A stretch of DNA of 64,000 nucleotides from positions 868,001 through 932,000 of the forward strand of contig NZ_JARXOW010000001.1 of the NCBI RefSeq assembly GCF_030182585.1, read 5' to 3'. This DNA comes from Pedobacter faecalis. Lineage in GTDB: Bacteria; Bacteroidota; Bacteroidia; Sphingobacteriales; Sphingobacteriaceae. The position numbers were made by a program, and so were the translations under genes. This document shows, piece after piece, positions 9,001 through 17,641 of the stretch. A model generated the notes under the pieces. It was given only the letters and a program-made list of their open reading frames with translations, was not told the DNA's origin and did not search any database. Within the stretch, counting starts at the first letter, position 1. Each line of letters opens with the position of its first letter.

Positions 9001-9349
9001 AGGGCCTTGTTGACCAAGTCAACATTAGCCTTTGCCACATGATGATTTTTAGCCAAGGTACTCCATCCATTTAAAGCATCTTTCGTTTGATCGATAGTCT
9101 CCTTTACAAAGCTTTTGGACAGTTTAGCATCCGAACCAAGCTTAATTAAATCCGTAATTTTTGGATTGCGACCTTCGCCCATTACCATGGTGCTCTGCTC
9201 GCCGTTCGGGCCGCTGGAAAAGGTAAGATCATAAGCCGGGGTACGTTGAATACGGCCAGGCGGCACATTTGCTCGACCTCCCTGATGTCTTTAGTTAAGG
9301 CTCCTGTGAGGTTCAGTAAGTCTTCGTAATCCAGAGATGGATTCTGAGA
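9001..9349 (-). pseudogene. hipA: Remnant of a HipA-family toxin kinase gene
   Basis: On the minus strand the sequence encodes SQNPSLDYEDLLNLTG, then a segment ending RLAVFNV, and after a break and frame change PAYDLTFSSGPNGEQS, GEGRNP and a helical tail to NKAL. These are the C-terminal parts of HipA-type Ser/Thr kinases. The stretch that normally lies between FNV and PAYDLT, including the catalytic HNRDDH-type loop, is deleted and the frame is shifted. The 5' half of the gene is missing (an in-frame stop at 9350-9352), and the 3' end is replaced by the mnmE remnant. No hipB is present. It cannot make an active toxin. Confidence 0.82.
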
Positions 9350-9426
9350 TCACAATGCAACGAACCGTTAACTAACATCATGGTAATAGTTGTACTAACT
9401 TTATGCCTATTACTAATACTATAGTA

Positions 9427-10794
9427 TCACTTCCCGATACAAAACTTACTAAAAATATTCTCCAGCAAATCGTCAGTGGTAACCTGCCCAGTAATCTCTC
9501 CAAGGTAGTGCAGTGCCTGCTTAATATCCATTGCCAGGAAATCTGAGGTAACGGGGTTGACTAGTCCTTCTGATACGCTGTCTAGTGCGGCTTTAGTGCG
9601 TTGCAGGGCTTCTACGTGGCGTATATTGGTGACCATGGTTTGGTCTGTGGATAGTTTGTCGCCGATGGCGTTTTCGTACAGGAGTTGCTTTAGTTCTTCG
9701 ATATGTATTTTTTCTTTGGCGGAGACCGACAAGAAGGCAATATCTGAAGGCAGGTCGAGGTTCACCGGCTTAAATGCTGATAGGTCGGATTTGTTGGCGA
9801 TGGCCAGGAAGGGTACGCCGGGTTTATACAGGCGCAGGATGTCTTCGCGGATTTCGGCCTGGGTAAGTTCAGCGGCGTCAAAGAGGTAGACGAGCAGGGC
9901 GGTCTGACTGATCTTCTGCATGGTTTTTTCTACGCCTATGGCTTCTATGGTGTCTGTGGCTTCGCGTATTCCGGCGGTATCGATAAGCCTGAAGTTGATG
10001 CCGTTGATATTGAGCAGTTCTTCTATGGTGTCTCTGGTGGTACCGGCAATATCGCTCACGATGGCCCGCTCTTCGTTGAGCAGGGCGTTGAGCAGGGTTG
10101 ATTTTCCGGCGTTTGGTCGGCCCGCGATTACCGTATTGATTCCTGTCTTGATCACATTCCCCAGTTCAAAGGAGCGGATGAGTTTGTTGAGCACGACGGT
10201 GATCTTGCTGATGAGTTCCTGCAGCTGGTCGCGATTGGCAAATTCTACGTCTTCTTCTGCAAAGTCGAGCTCCAGTTCTATCATGGAAGCGAAATGGATA
10301 AGTTGTTCGCGCAGTTCGTTGAGTTCGTTACTGAACCCTCCCCTCAACTGGTTCATGGCTACCTGGTGGGCGGCTTCGGAATCTGATGAGATAAGATCGG
10401 CAACGGCCTCTGCCTGAGACAGATCTAATCCCCCATTTAAAAAGGCTCTTAAGGTAAATTCGCCGGGCTTGGCGGCAGCGGCGCCGTGGCGGATCAGGAG
10501 ACTGATGATCTGTTGTATGATATAATTGGATCCGTGGCAGGAGATTTCGACGACGTTTTCTTTGGTGTATGATTTCGGGGCGATGAACAGGCCCACCACG
10601 ACTTCATCGATCACGGTATCGCCGTCTTTGATCAGTCCGAAATGCAGGGTGTGCGAGGCTTGTTTGCTGAGGTCTTTCCCGGCAAATACTTTGTTGACGA
10701 TTGAAACGGCTTCTTTTCCGGATAGTCGGATGACGCCTATGGCGCCTGCGCCGGGCGGGGTTGATAAAGCGACGATGGTTTCATTTGTGATCAT
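9427..10794 (-). CDS. mnmE: tRNA uridine-5-carboxymethylaminomethyl modification GTPase MnmE
   Basis: This complete 455-residue MnmE (TrmE/ThdF) works with MnmG to modify the wobble uridine of certain tRNAs. The N-terminal folate-binding domain starts IVALSTPPGAGAIGVIRLSG. The G domain has a P-loop AGRPNAGKST near 225, switch motif DIAGTTRDT, DTAG and NKSD. The protein ends with the essential C-terminal FCIGK, whose cysteine is catalytically required. It is transcribed away from the AI-2E-type permease gene, 50 bp to the right. Its 3' end is duplicated at 8633-9000, so the gene's end seems to be an element target that keeps the reading frame intact on insertion. Confidence 0.97.
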   Translation of the reverse strand: MITNETIVALSTPPGAGAIGVIRLSGKEAVSIVNKVFAGKDLSKQASHTLHFGLIKDGDTVIDEVVVGLFIAPKSYTKENVVEISCHGSNYIIQQIISLLIRHGAAAAKPGEFTLRAFLNGGLDLSQAEAVADLISSDSEAAHQVAMNQLRGGFSNELNELREQLIHFASMIELELDFAEEDVEFANRDQLQELISKITVVLNKLIRSFELGNVIKTGINTVIAGRPNAGKSTLLNALLNEERAIVSDIAGTTRDTIEELLNINGINFRLIDTAGIREATDTIEAIGVEKTMQKISQTALLVYLFDAAELTQAEIREDILRLYKPGVPFLAIANKSDLSAFKPVNLDLPSDIAFLSVSAKEKIHIEELKQLLYENAIGDKLSTDQTMVTNIRHVEALQRTKAALDSVSEGLVNPVTSDFLAMDIKQALHYLGEITGQVTTDDLLENIFSKFCIGK

Positions 10795-10798
10795 TGTA

Positions 10799-10806
10799 CA
10801 AAACTA
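10799..10806 (-). promoter_or_regulatory. Candidate -7 element of mnmE
   Basis: On the minus strand this reads TAGTTTTG, a match to the Bacteroidota -7 consensus TAnnTTTG, ending only 4 nt before the mnmE ATG. If real, the transcript would be nearly leaderless. No clear -33 element was found. Confidence 0.35.
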
Positions 10807-10844
10807 GACAAACATTTTATACCTTGTAGTGTTAAGATTGCATC

Positions 10845-11978
10845 ATGTCAAATTTACCGCTTACCGTTCGCCGCTCCATTGAGCTTTTAGGGATTGTGTT
10901 GTTGGGTTATATCCTGGTACTGGGAAATGACATCATCATGCCTATTATCATGGCATTTTTTATCAGCATCGTCTTGTTGCCGGTGTACCGCTACCTGAGG
11001 AAGATCAGAATGCCGGAGGCGCTGGCGATCATTTTGCCGATACTCCTGCTGGCCATATTTCTGGCTGGGATCATTTGGTTCTTCTCTGCCCAGGTGGGCA
11101 TTTTGGTAAAGGATTTTCCGCAGATTAAGGAGAACGTGGCCATTCACCTGAATGCTTTAAGCGAATGGATCAGCAGGATCAGTGATTTTTCGACAAAGGA
11201 GCAGATCAAGTTTATTAATGATAAGAGCAACGACCTGCTTGGTATGGCCGGAAAGGCTGCGAGCAGTACGGCGGTGACCTTAAGCTCGATCTTTGTTTTT
11301 GTGGGTTTGCTGCCGATATACATTTACCTGATGCTGTTCTATAAGGACTTGTTGCTGAGGTTTGTGTTCATGTGGTTTAATGAGGCGCATCACCCGAAGG
11401 TTAAGGAGGCGGTGTATGAAACGGAAGCGATTATTAAAAATTACCTGGTGGGTTTGCTGATCCAGGTGACGTATATGACGATTTTGCTGGGTGGTATTTT
11501 AATGCTGGTGGGGATTAAGCATGCGCTCCTGATCGGTGTGATTTTCGCGGTGCTGAACCTGATTCCTTATGTGGGGGCATTGATCGGAAACCTGATCGGG
11601 GTATTGCTTACGCTGACCTCTTCTACGGAGCTGTGGCCGGTGATTACCGTTTTGCTGGTTATTGCCGGGGTGCAGTTTCTGGACAATAATATCTTGATGC
11701 CGAGAATAGTGGGCTCTAAGGTGAAGATCAATGCTTTATTTGCCATTCTGGGGGTGATTGTAGGCGGCAGCATTGCCGGGGTTTCAGGAATGTTTCTGTC
11801 TATGCCTGTGATCGCTGTGCTGAAGGTGATCTTCGACCGTACGCAGATGTTTAAGCAATGGGGCGTATTGCTGGGCGATGAGCGCCCGGCCAAAAGTCCG
11901 ATGGTTTCGAGACAGCAGCGGCAGAAGGAGGATGTATCAACCAAACCTGGCGTGGAAAAGACGAAGGAGAAGGACTAA
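10845..11978 (+). CDS. AI-2E family transporter (UPF0118-type permease)
   Basis: This 377-residue inner-membrane protein has paired hydrophobic helices at the N-terminus (about 10-90), an amphipathic cytoplasmic/periplasmic stretch rich in charged residues (100-150), and further helices to about 340. It carries the family-typical segments NLIPYVGALIGNLIGVL and LDNNILMPRIVGSKV. The last 35 residues are a charged tail (KTKEKD end). The family includes TqsA-like exporters and Na+/H+ antiporters; the substrate is unknown. It stands alone, divergent from mnmE and convergent with argS, whose stop lies 10 bp away. Confidence 0.9.
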   Translation: MSNLPLTVRRSIELLGIVLLGYILVLGNDIIMPIIMAFFISIVLLPVYRYLRKIRMPEALAIILPILLLAIFLAGIIWFFSAQVGILVKDFPQIKENVAIHLNALSEWISRISDFSTKEQIKFINDKSNDLLGMAGKAASSTAVTLSSIFVFVGLLPIYIYLMLFYKDLLLRFVFMWFNEAHHPKVKEAVYETEAIIKNYLVGLLIQVTYMTILLGGILMLVGIKHALLIGVIFAVLNLIPYVGALIGNLIGVLLTLTSSTELWPVITVLLVIAGVQFLDNNILMPRIVGSKVKINALFAILGVIVGGSIAGVSGMFLSMPVIAVLKVIFDRTQMFKQWGVLLGDERPAKSPMVSRQQRQKEDVSTKPGVEKTKEKD

Positions 11979-11987
11979 GCCTATCCC

Positions 11988-13754
11988 CTACATTCTTTCT
12001 GGCACTTCTATGCCGAGCAGGCGCATACCTCTTTTGAGTATGCTGGCGGTAACCGCGCAGAGGTTTAACCTGAACTGCTTTATATCGTTGTCTTCTTCTT
12101 TAATGATCGGCGGTACTTCGTGATAGAATTTATTGAACAGCTTGGCTACTTCGTAGAGATAGTTGGCCAGTGTAGCAGGGCTATGTGCCGCAGCTGCTTC
12201 CTGTAATTCGGCCGGGTACTTAGCCAATAACATCACCATATCGCGTTCTGAGGCGTTGATGGCTGCTTCCACAGGGCTGTTTTCTACGTATGCTGCCTTA
12301 GCCAGCAGGGAGCGGATTCTTGCGTGGGTGTATTGGATAAAGGGACCGGTGTTCCCCTGGAAGTCGATAGACTCCTTAGGATCGAACAGCAGGCGCTTTT
12401 TGGGTTCAACCTTCAGCAGGAAATATTTTAAGGCGCCCATACCGATGTTGTAGTAGAGGTTGGCTTTTTCAGCTTCGTCGAAATCGTTGGTTTTACCCAA
12501 TACTTCTGTTTTGATTCTGGCGGTCTCGACCATCTCTTCGATCAGATCGTCGGCGTCTACCACTGTTCCTTCCCTGGATTTCATTTTACCGCTGGGGAGG
12601 TCGACCATCCCATAGGATAAGTGATACAGTCCTTTGGCCCAGCTTTTACCTAGTTTCTCAAGAATGAGGAACAAGACCTTGAAGTGGTAGTCCTGCTCAT
12701 TGCCTACTACATAGATAGACTCCTCCGTACCGAAATCGTCATATTTCATCTGCGCGGTTCCCAGATCCTGGGTGATATACACAGAGGTGCCGTCGGCACG
12801 GAGCACAAGCTTCTCGTCGAGTCCGTCGGCCGTCAGGTCAATCCAAACCGAACCATCAGGTTTCTTAAAGAACACGCCTTTGGCAAGCCCCTCTTCTACC
12901 GTGTCTTTACCCAGCAGATAGGTATTGCTTTCGTAATAATATTTGTCGAAATCGACCCCCAGTTTGTTATAGGTAATGCCAAAGCCTTGATACACCCAGC
13001 CGTTCATGGTCTCCCACAGACTGATCACCCCGGCATCGCCGGATTCCCAGAGCTGGAGCATCTTCTGCGCTTCTTTGATCAGCGGTGCATTCTTCTTGGC
13101 TTCTTCTTCTGTCTGCCCCGCGGCTTTCAGTTCGTCGATCTGCTTCTTGTATTCTTTATCGAACACCACATAGTACTTCCCTACCAGGTGGTCGCCCTTC
13201 ATTCCGGTACTTTCGGGCGTTTCGCCGTTCCCCCACTTCTGCCAGGCGAGCATCGACTTGCAGATATGGATGCCGCGGTCGTTCACCAGGTTCACTTTAG
13301 TAACTTCGCATCCCACAGCTTTAAGCAGTTCTGCCACGGAATAACCAAGCAGGTTATTCCTGACATGCCCCAGGTGGAGTGGTTTGTTGGTGTTGGGTGA
13401 GGAATATTCTACCATCACTTTACGGCCGTTGGAGGGGAAGGTACCGAAGTCGGGCTGTAAGAGTGCTGTATTGAACAGGTTAACCCAGAATGCATCGGAG
13501 ATACTCAGGTTTAGAAAGCCTTTTACGACATTGAAGCCGGTGACTTCTTCCAGCTTTTCGACGAGGTAATTGCCCAGGTCTTGTGCGGTTTGCTCGGGCG
13601 ATTTTTTGGAATGGCGGACTATAGGGAACACGACAATGGTGACCTGTCCTTCAAATTCTTTTCTTGTATCTTGTATATTGATGACACTACGGGGTACTTC
13701 TTCCTGGTATAGATGCTTGATTCCCTCTACTGCAGCGCTGATGATAAATTCCAT
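11988..13754 (-). CDS. argS: Arginyl-tRNA synthetase
   Basis: This class I aminoacyl-tRNA synthetase charges tRNA-Arg. The protein has 588 residues from the ATG at 13754. An upstream in-frame TTG at 13760 is a poorer start. It has the N-terminal Arg-tRNA synthetase domain, the HIGH motif as HLGH in TNKPLHLGHVRNN (about residue 110), the KMSKS-equivalent region GKMKSREGTVVD (near 390), and a C-terminal DALR anticodon-binding domain starting around YTHARIRSLLA. The length is normal for the family. It is divergent from the arginine deiminase-like gene, 48 bp away. Confidence 0.97.
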   Translation of the reverse strand: MEFIISAAVEGIKHLYQEEVPRSVINIQDTRKEFEGQVTIVVFPIVRHSKKSPEQTAQDLGNYLVEKLEEVTGFNVVKGFLNLSISDAFWVNLFNTALLQPDFGTFPSNGRKVMVEYSSPNTNKPLHLGHVRNNLLGYSVAELLKAVGCEVTKVNLVNDRGIHICKSMLAWQKWGNGETPESTGMKGDHLVGKYYVVFDKEYKKQIDELKAAGQTEEEAKKNAPLIKEAQKMLQLWESGDAGVISLWETMNGWVYQGFGITYNKLGVDFDKYYYESNTYLLGKDTVEEGLAKGVFFKKPDGSVWIDLTADGLDEKLVLRADGTSVYITQDLGTAQMKYDDFGTEESIYVVGNEQDYHFKVLFLILEKLGKSWAKGLYHLSYGMVDLPSGKMKSREGTVVDADDLIEEMVETARIKTEVLGKTNDFDEAEKANLYYNIGMGALKYFLLKVEPKKRLLFDPKESIDFQGNTGPFIQYTHARIRSLLAKAAYVENSPVEAAINASERDMVMLLAKYPAELQEAAAAHSPATLANYLYEVAKLFNKFYHEVPPIIKEEDNDIKQFRLNLCAVTASILKRGMRLLGIEVPERM

Positions 13755-13757
13755 GGT

Positions 13758-13765
13758 CAAAAGTA
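13758..13765 (-). promoter_or_regulatory. Candidate -7 element of argS
   Basis: The minus strand reads TACTTTTG, a match to TAnnTTTG, 3 nt before the preferred ATG of argS. The same close spacing is seen at mnmE and would give a near-leaderless mRNA. Confidence 0.3.
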
Positions 13766-13776
13766 CATAAATTGAG

Positions 13777-13784
13777 TAGATTTG
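13777..13784 (+). promoter_or_regulatory. Candidate -7 element of the arginine deiminase-like operon
   Basis: TAGATTTG matches the TAnnTTTG consensus and ends 18 nt before the ATG at 13803, a usual distance. It lies in the short divergent region shared with argS. Confidence 0.4.
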
Positions 13785-13802
13785 CCATAACTAGAACTTA
13801 TT

Positions 13803-15245
13803 ATGATCGAGCAAAACCAAAATTTTCGTGTAAGCGTAAGCACCGAGATCGGCAGGCTGCGTAAGCTTCTGATCCATAGTCCGGATAGCGGCCTAGGAAA
13901 AGTTGTACCATCAAAGGCTCAGGACTGGCTTTTTGAGGATATTGTACACCTGGATACCATCCGGCGGCATGAATACGACTACTATGTTAAACTTTTGATG
14001 TATTTCCTTGATCCGGATAAGATTAAAGGGAAGTTGAAAAATATTGATTCGGAGGAAGCAAACCGTGGCTTTTATAAGCCGGACCACGCGTATTTCCATA
14101 ACTCTTCTTCGGTGATCGAAATTCAGAATTTGCTGGCGGATATTCTGGCAGACGACTCGATCCGCAAAAAGCTGGTGGCTTCGGTGTGTGCGATTGAGGG
14201 CTGTACGTACCGCCTTCAGCAGCAGATGATTGATACGGATCCTAAGGAGCTTGCGAAGATTTTTATTTCGGGGAGCCTGGACGATGAGCATATGATCTTT
14301 GCGCCGATCCCTAACCTGATATTTACGCGTGATGTGGGCATTACGATCAATAAGCATATCCTGCTCAACAAGCCGGCAAAGAAAGCGCGCAGCAGGGAGA
14401 CTTTACTGATGCGTTATGTGTTTTTTAATCACCCTGTTTTTGAGGCTTATCGCGACAATATTCTGGAGATACCTGATACAGCGCAGCATTTTCTGCGTCC
14501 GGGTGAGGAAGAGGATCACCGCACCACACTTGAAGGTGGCGATGTGATGATGGTGAGCCCGAATCATGTGTTGATTGGCTGCAGTGAGCGAACCTCGGCT
14601 TATGGTGCCAATGAAGCGATCAAGCTGTTGTTTGATAACAACGTGGTGGAGAAGGTGACGGTGATCAAGATCCCTAACAAGCGGGATTTTATGCATATAG
14701 ACACGGTGTTTACGCAAGTGAAACGTAATGTATGGACGCTGCTGAGTACGATATTCCGGAATCAGCAAAGCTCGGATGAGGAACCGATCAGGTATCTGCT
14801 GGAGCCGGACAACCGGGATGCGACGGAGATTAAACAGTTTGTGAAGGGACAAAAGTTGCCGATCAGCTTTGAGAATATTGAGGCGCTGCTGGACGACATC
14901 AGTCAGAATGATCTGAAAAGCGATGCGCCTACCAGGTTTATTTACAGTGGCAACGGTGCCTTCCCTTACGATGCGCGGGAGCAGTGGACGGACTCCTGTA
15001 ATTTGCTTGCCATAAAAGAGGGTGTGGTGCTGGGGTACGACCGGAACGACAAAACTGTTGAGGCCTTTAAAAGCAATGGTTTTGCGGTGGTGAAAGTTCA
15101 GGATTTGCTGCAGGAGTTGGAAAACGGAACGAAAAATGTGGATGAGATTACGGATACGTTGATCCTGATGCCTTCCGCCGAACTTTCGAGGGCGCGCGGT
15201 GGTTTCCATTGTATGAGTCTTCCTATTCTTAGAGATACGATATAG
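13803..15245 (+). CDS. Arginine deiminase family protein
   Basis: This 480-residue protein of the guanidino-group-modifying (ADI/amidinotransferase) fold would convert arginine to citrulline and ammonia. Expected catalytic residues are present: aspartate in IFTRDVG (near 177), glutamate and aspartate in LEGGDVMMV (near 243), histidine in KRDFMHIDT (near 297), and a cysteine near the C-terminus in GGFHCMSLP (about 471). The N-terminus RLRKLLIHSP and the LFEDIVHLD segment are typical of ADI. The chain is about 70 residues longer than classical ArcA because of an insertion around 315-370. CtlX follows after 2 bp, so the pair is an operon for arginine/citrulline breakdown. Another guanidine hydrolase activity cannot be excluded. 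Confidence 0.8.
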   Translation: MIEQNQNFRVSVSTEIGRLRKLLIHSPDSGLGKVVPSKAQDWLFEDIVHLDTIRRHEYDYYVKLLMYFLDPDKIKGKLKNIDSEEANRGFYKPDHAYFHNSSSVIEIQNLLADILADDSIRKKLVASVCAIEGCTYRLQQQMIDTDPKELAKIFISGSLDDEHMIFAPIPNLIFTRDVGITINKHILLNKPAKKARSRETLLMRYVFFNHPVFEAYRDNILEIPDTAQHFLRPGEEEDHRTTLEGGDVMMVSPNHVLIGCSERTSAYGANEAIKLLFDNNVVEKVTVIKIPNKRDFMHIDTVFTQVKRNVWTLLSTIFRNQQSSDEEPIRYLLEPDNRDATEIKQFVKGQKLPISFENIEALLDDISQNDLKSDAPTRFIYSGNGAFPYDAREQWTDSCNLLAIKEGVVLGYDRNDKTVEAFKSNGFAVVKVQDLLQELENGTKNVDEITDTLILMPSAELSRARGGFHCMSLPILRDTI

Positions 15246-15247
15246 TT

Positions 15248-16168
15248 ATGCAGACAACCCGTAATATTTTGATGATCCGTCCGGTAAACTTCCGGTTTAA
15301 CGAACAGACTGCTGAAAACAACAAGTTTCAGAAAGCCTCTGATTTGAAGGATCAGGTGCACGAGCAGGCGCTTAAGGAATTTGATCAGTTCGTTGAGGTA
15401 TTGAGAAGCAACGGTGTAAATGTCACAGTGATCGATGACACGCCGCAGCCGGAAACGCCCGACTCAATATTTCCAAACAATTGGGTCTCTTTCCATGATG
15501 ATGGCACGGTATATCTATACCCGATGTTCTCGGTAAACCGCAGGAATGAGCGACGGGGCGATGTGATTTCGCAGTTGGGTACGCGTTTCAGGATTGGGGA
15601 TATTGGCGACCTCTCGGCCTACGAAAAGAAAGAGATGTTTTTGGAAGGTACAGGCAGCATGGTGCTGGACCGCGATCATAAAATTGCATATGCCTGCCTG
15701 TCTTTACGTACCAACGAGGCTGTACTTCATGAATTTTGTGTGCAGTCTGGATACACTGCGGTTGTTTTCAGTGCTTTGGATGCCGGCGGATTCCCGATTT
15801 ACCACACAAACGTGATGATGTGCGTTGGTGATACCTTCGCTGTGATATGTCTGGAGGCGATACCCGACCCGGCACAGCGGGCCTTAGTGGCTCAGCGGTT
15901 GCGGGATACTGGTAAAGCGCTGATCGAGATCGATTTCCAGCAAATGGGCAGCTTTGCGGGAAACATGCTGCAGGTAAGGAATGAAGCAGGTGAATCTTTA
16001 CTGGTTATGTCTGAACAGGCTTTTAAATCGCTAAGCCAAGACCAGGTATCTGTGCTTGAACAGCATGCCAGGATCGTTTATTCGCCTTTATATACCATTG
16101 AACAAAACGGTGGCGGAAGCGCGCGCTGCATGCTTGCGGAGATACATCTTCCCTTAGCTGAGCGCTAG
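15248..16168 (+). CDS. ctlX: Citrulline utilization hydrolase CtlX-like protein
   Basis: This 306-residue amidinotransferase-fold protein has the CtlX-type signatures DSIFPNNWVSFH (about 78-89), EGTGSMVLDR (about 136-145), YHTNVMMCVG (near 195) and a C-terminal catalytic cysteine in GGGSARCMLAEIHLP. The family is proposed to hydrolyse citrulline or related ureido compounds. It begins 2 bp after the arginine deiminase-like gene, which suits use of that enzyme's product. There is no signal peptide, so it is cytoplasmic. An arginine decarboxylase gene follows after 81 bp. Confidence 0.85.
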   Translation: MQTTRNILMIRPVNFRFNEQTAENNKFQKASDLKDQVHEQALKEFDQFVEVLRSNGVNVTVIDDTPQPETPDSIFPNNWVSFHDDGTVYLYPMFSVNRRNERRGDVISQLGTRFRIGDIGDLSAYEKKEMFLEGTGSMVLDRDHKIAYACLSLRTNEAVLHEFCVQSGYTAVVFSALDAGGFPIYHTNVMMCVGDTFAVICLEAIPDPAQRALVAQRLRDTGKALIEIDFQQMGSFAGNMLQVRNEAGESLLVMSEQAFKSLSQDQVSVLEQHARIVYSPLYTIEQNGGGSARCMLAEIHLPLAER

Positions 16169-16249
16169 CATTTTTGACATTAAAAATATTTAGCGTACAA
16201 AGTACATGTCAATTTAAAATTACATTTTTGCAAAAACTTTTAAATATAA

Positions 16250-17641
16250 ATGCAGAGTTACTCCGAGTTTCTTGATTTAAGCGTTGGTTTTCCGCAGGAA
16301 GGTTTCAGCGTTATAGATGATGAGTTGTATTTTCAGGACCTGAACCTGATGGAGATGATTGAAACTTATGGTACGCCATTGCGTTTCACGTATTTGCCTA
16401 TGGTAACGAAGAAGATTCAGCAGGCGAAGATTCTTTTCCAGACGGCGATCTTGAAAAACAATTACCGGGGCGACTATAAATACTGCTATTGTACCAAGAG
16501 TTCGCACTTTAAGCATATCGTGGAAGAGGCGCTTAAAAACGGGATTCACCTGGAGACTTCTTCGGCCTTTGATATGCCTATGATTGAGGCGCTGGAGAAA
16601 AAGGGCGCTTTAACGAAGGATATCACCGTGATCTGCAACGGTTTTAAAACCTATCAGTATAAGCAGTATATCATCGACATGCTGCATGATGGCTACAAGA
16701 ATATTATCCCGGTACTGGATAACAAGGAGGAATTTAATCTTTTCGACGATGAGATTGAGATGGATACGCCTTGTAACCTAGGGATCCGGATCGCCTCTGA
16801 GGAACAGCCGGATTCTCAGTTTTATACTTCCCGCCTGGGCATCAGGATGGAGGATGTGATCGACTTTTATAACAATAAGATCTCTGCGAATCCGAACTTC
16901 CGGGTAAAGCTGCTGCATTTCTTTATCAATTCGGGTATCTCTGATACACCGTATTACTGGAACGAGCTTGAAAAGTATGTAACGCTGTACTGCAAGTTTA
17001 AAAAGGTAAACCCTGAACTGGATACGCTGGATATAGGCGGTGGTATGCCGTTTAAGGATTCCCTGGTTTTCGATTTCGACTATGAGTATATGGTGAATGA
17101 GATCGTGAAACGTATTAAGGAGATCTGTGCGGAGCACGATGTGATTGAACCGGACATTATTACGGAGTTTGGAAAGTATACCGTGGCCGAGGCTTCCGGA
17201 ATTCTTTATAAAGTTCTGGGCCGTAAGCAGCAAAACGACCGGGAAAAATGGCTGATGCTGGATGGTTCTTTCATTACCAATTTGCCTGATGTTTGGGCGC
17301 TGAACCAGAAGTATATCCTGTTGCCGGTAAATAATTGGGATTCTGAGTACGAGCGTGTTAACCTTGGCGGTATTACCTGCGACGGGCAGGATTATTACAA
17401 CCAGGAGGCGCATATGAACAGTGTGTTTATGCCTAAGACGCGTAAAGTACAATACCTGGGCTTCTTTAATACGGGTGCCTACCAGGAAGTGCTTAGCGGT
17501 TATGGCGGGATACACCACTGTCTGCTCCCCAGCCCTAAACATGTGATCATTAGAAGGAACCGCGACGAGACCTTCAACTTTGAGGTGTTTGGTGAGGAGC
17601 AGAACAGCAAGCAGGTGTTGAAAATACTCGGCTATACCTAA
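16250..17641 (+). CDS. speA: Arginine decarboxylase, fold III PLP enzyme
   Basis: This 463-residue alanine-racemase-fold decarboxylase places the PLP-binding lysine at K83 in CYCTKSSHFK. The phosphate-binding glycine loop is DIGGGMPF near 263-270, and the C-terminal sheet domain carries the usual active-site segments (WLMLDGSFITNLPD; ITCDGQDYY with the conserved aspartate; FFNTGAYQE). The product would be agmatine, the first step of polyamine synthesis. It is shorter than E. coli SpeA (about 658), as in a Bacteroidota subgroup. A related diamine decarboxylase is possible. The neighbouring arginine deiminase-like and CtlX genes support arginine as substrate. Its stop codon overlaps the convergent 1770-residue gene by 4 bp, so no terminator lies between them. 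Confidence 0.8.
   Translation: MQSYSEFLDLSVGFPQEGFSVIDDELYFQDLNLMEMIETYGTPLRFTYLPMVTKKIQQAKILFQTAILKNNYRGDYKYCYCTKSSHFKHIVEEALKNGIHLETSSAFDMPMIEALEKKGALTKDITVICNGFKTYQYKQYIIDMLHDGYKNIIPVLDNKEEFNLFDDEIEMDTPCNLGIRIASEEQPDSQFYTSRLGIRMEDVIDFYNNKISANPNFRVKLLHFFINSGISDTPYYWNELEKYVTLYCKFKKVNPELDTLDIGGGMPFKDSLVFDFDYEYMVNEIVKRIKEICAEHDVIEPDIITEFGKYTVAEASGILYKVLGRKQQNDREKWLMLDGSFITNLPDVWALNQKYILLPVNNWDSEYERVNLGGITCDGQDYYNQEAHMNSVFMPKTRKVQYLGFFNTGAYQEVLSGYGGIHHCLLPSPKHVIIRRNRDETFNFEVFGEEQNSKQVLKILGYT

Noticed and set aside
8807..9013. Plus-strand frame over the mnmE and hipA remnants
   Set aside because: It is antisense to the mnmE remnant; the same antisense frame occurs over intact mnmE, so it is a shadow.
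12684..13400. 238-codon plus-strand frame
   Set aside because: Lies entirely opposite the well-supported argS gene and has no family features.
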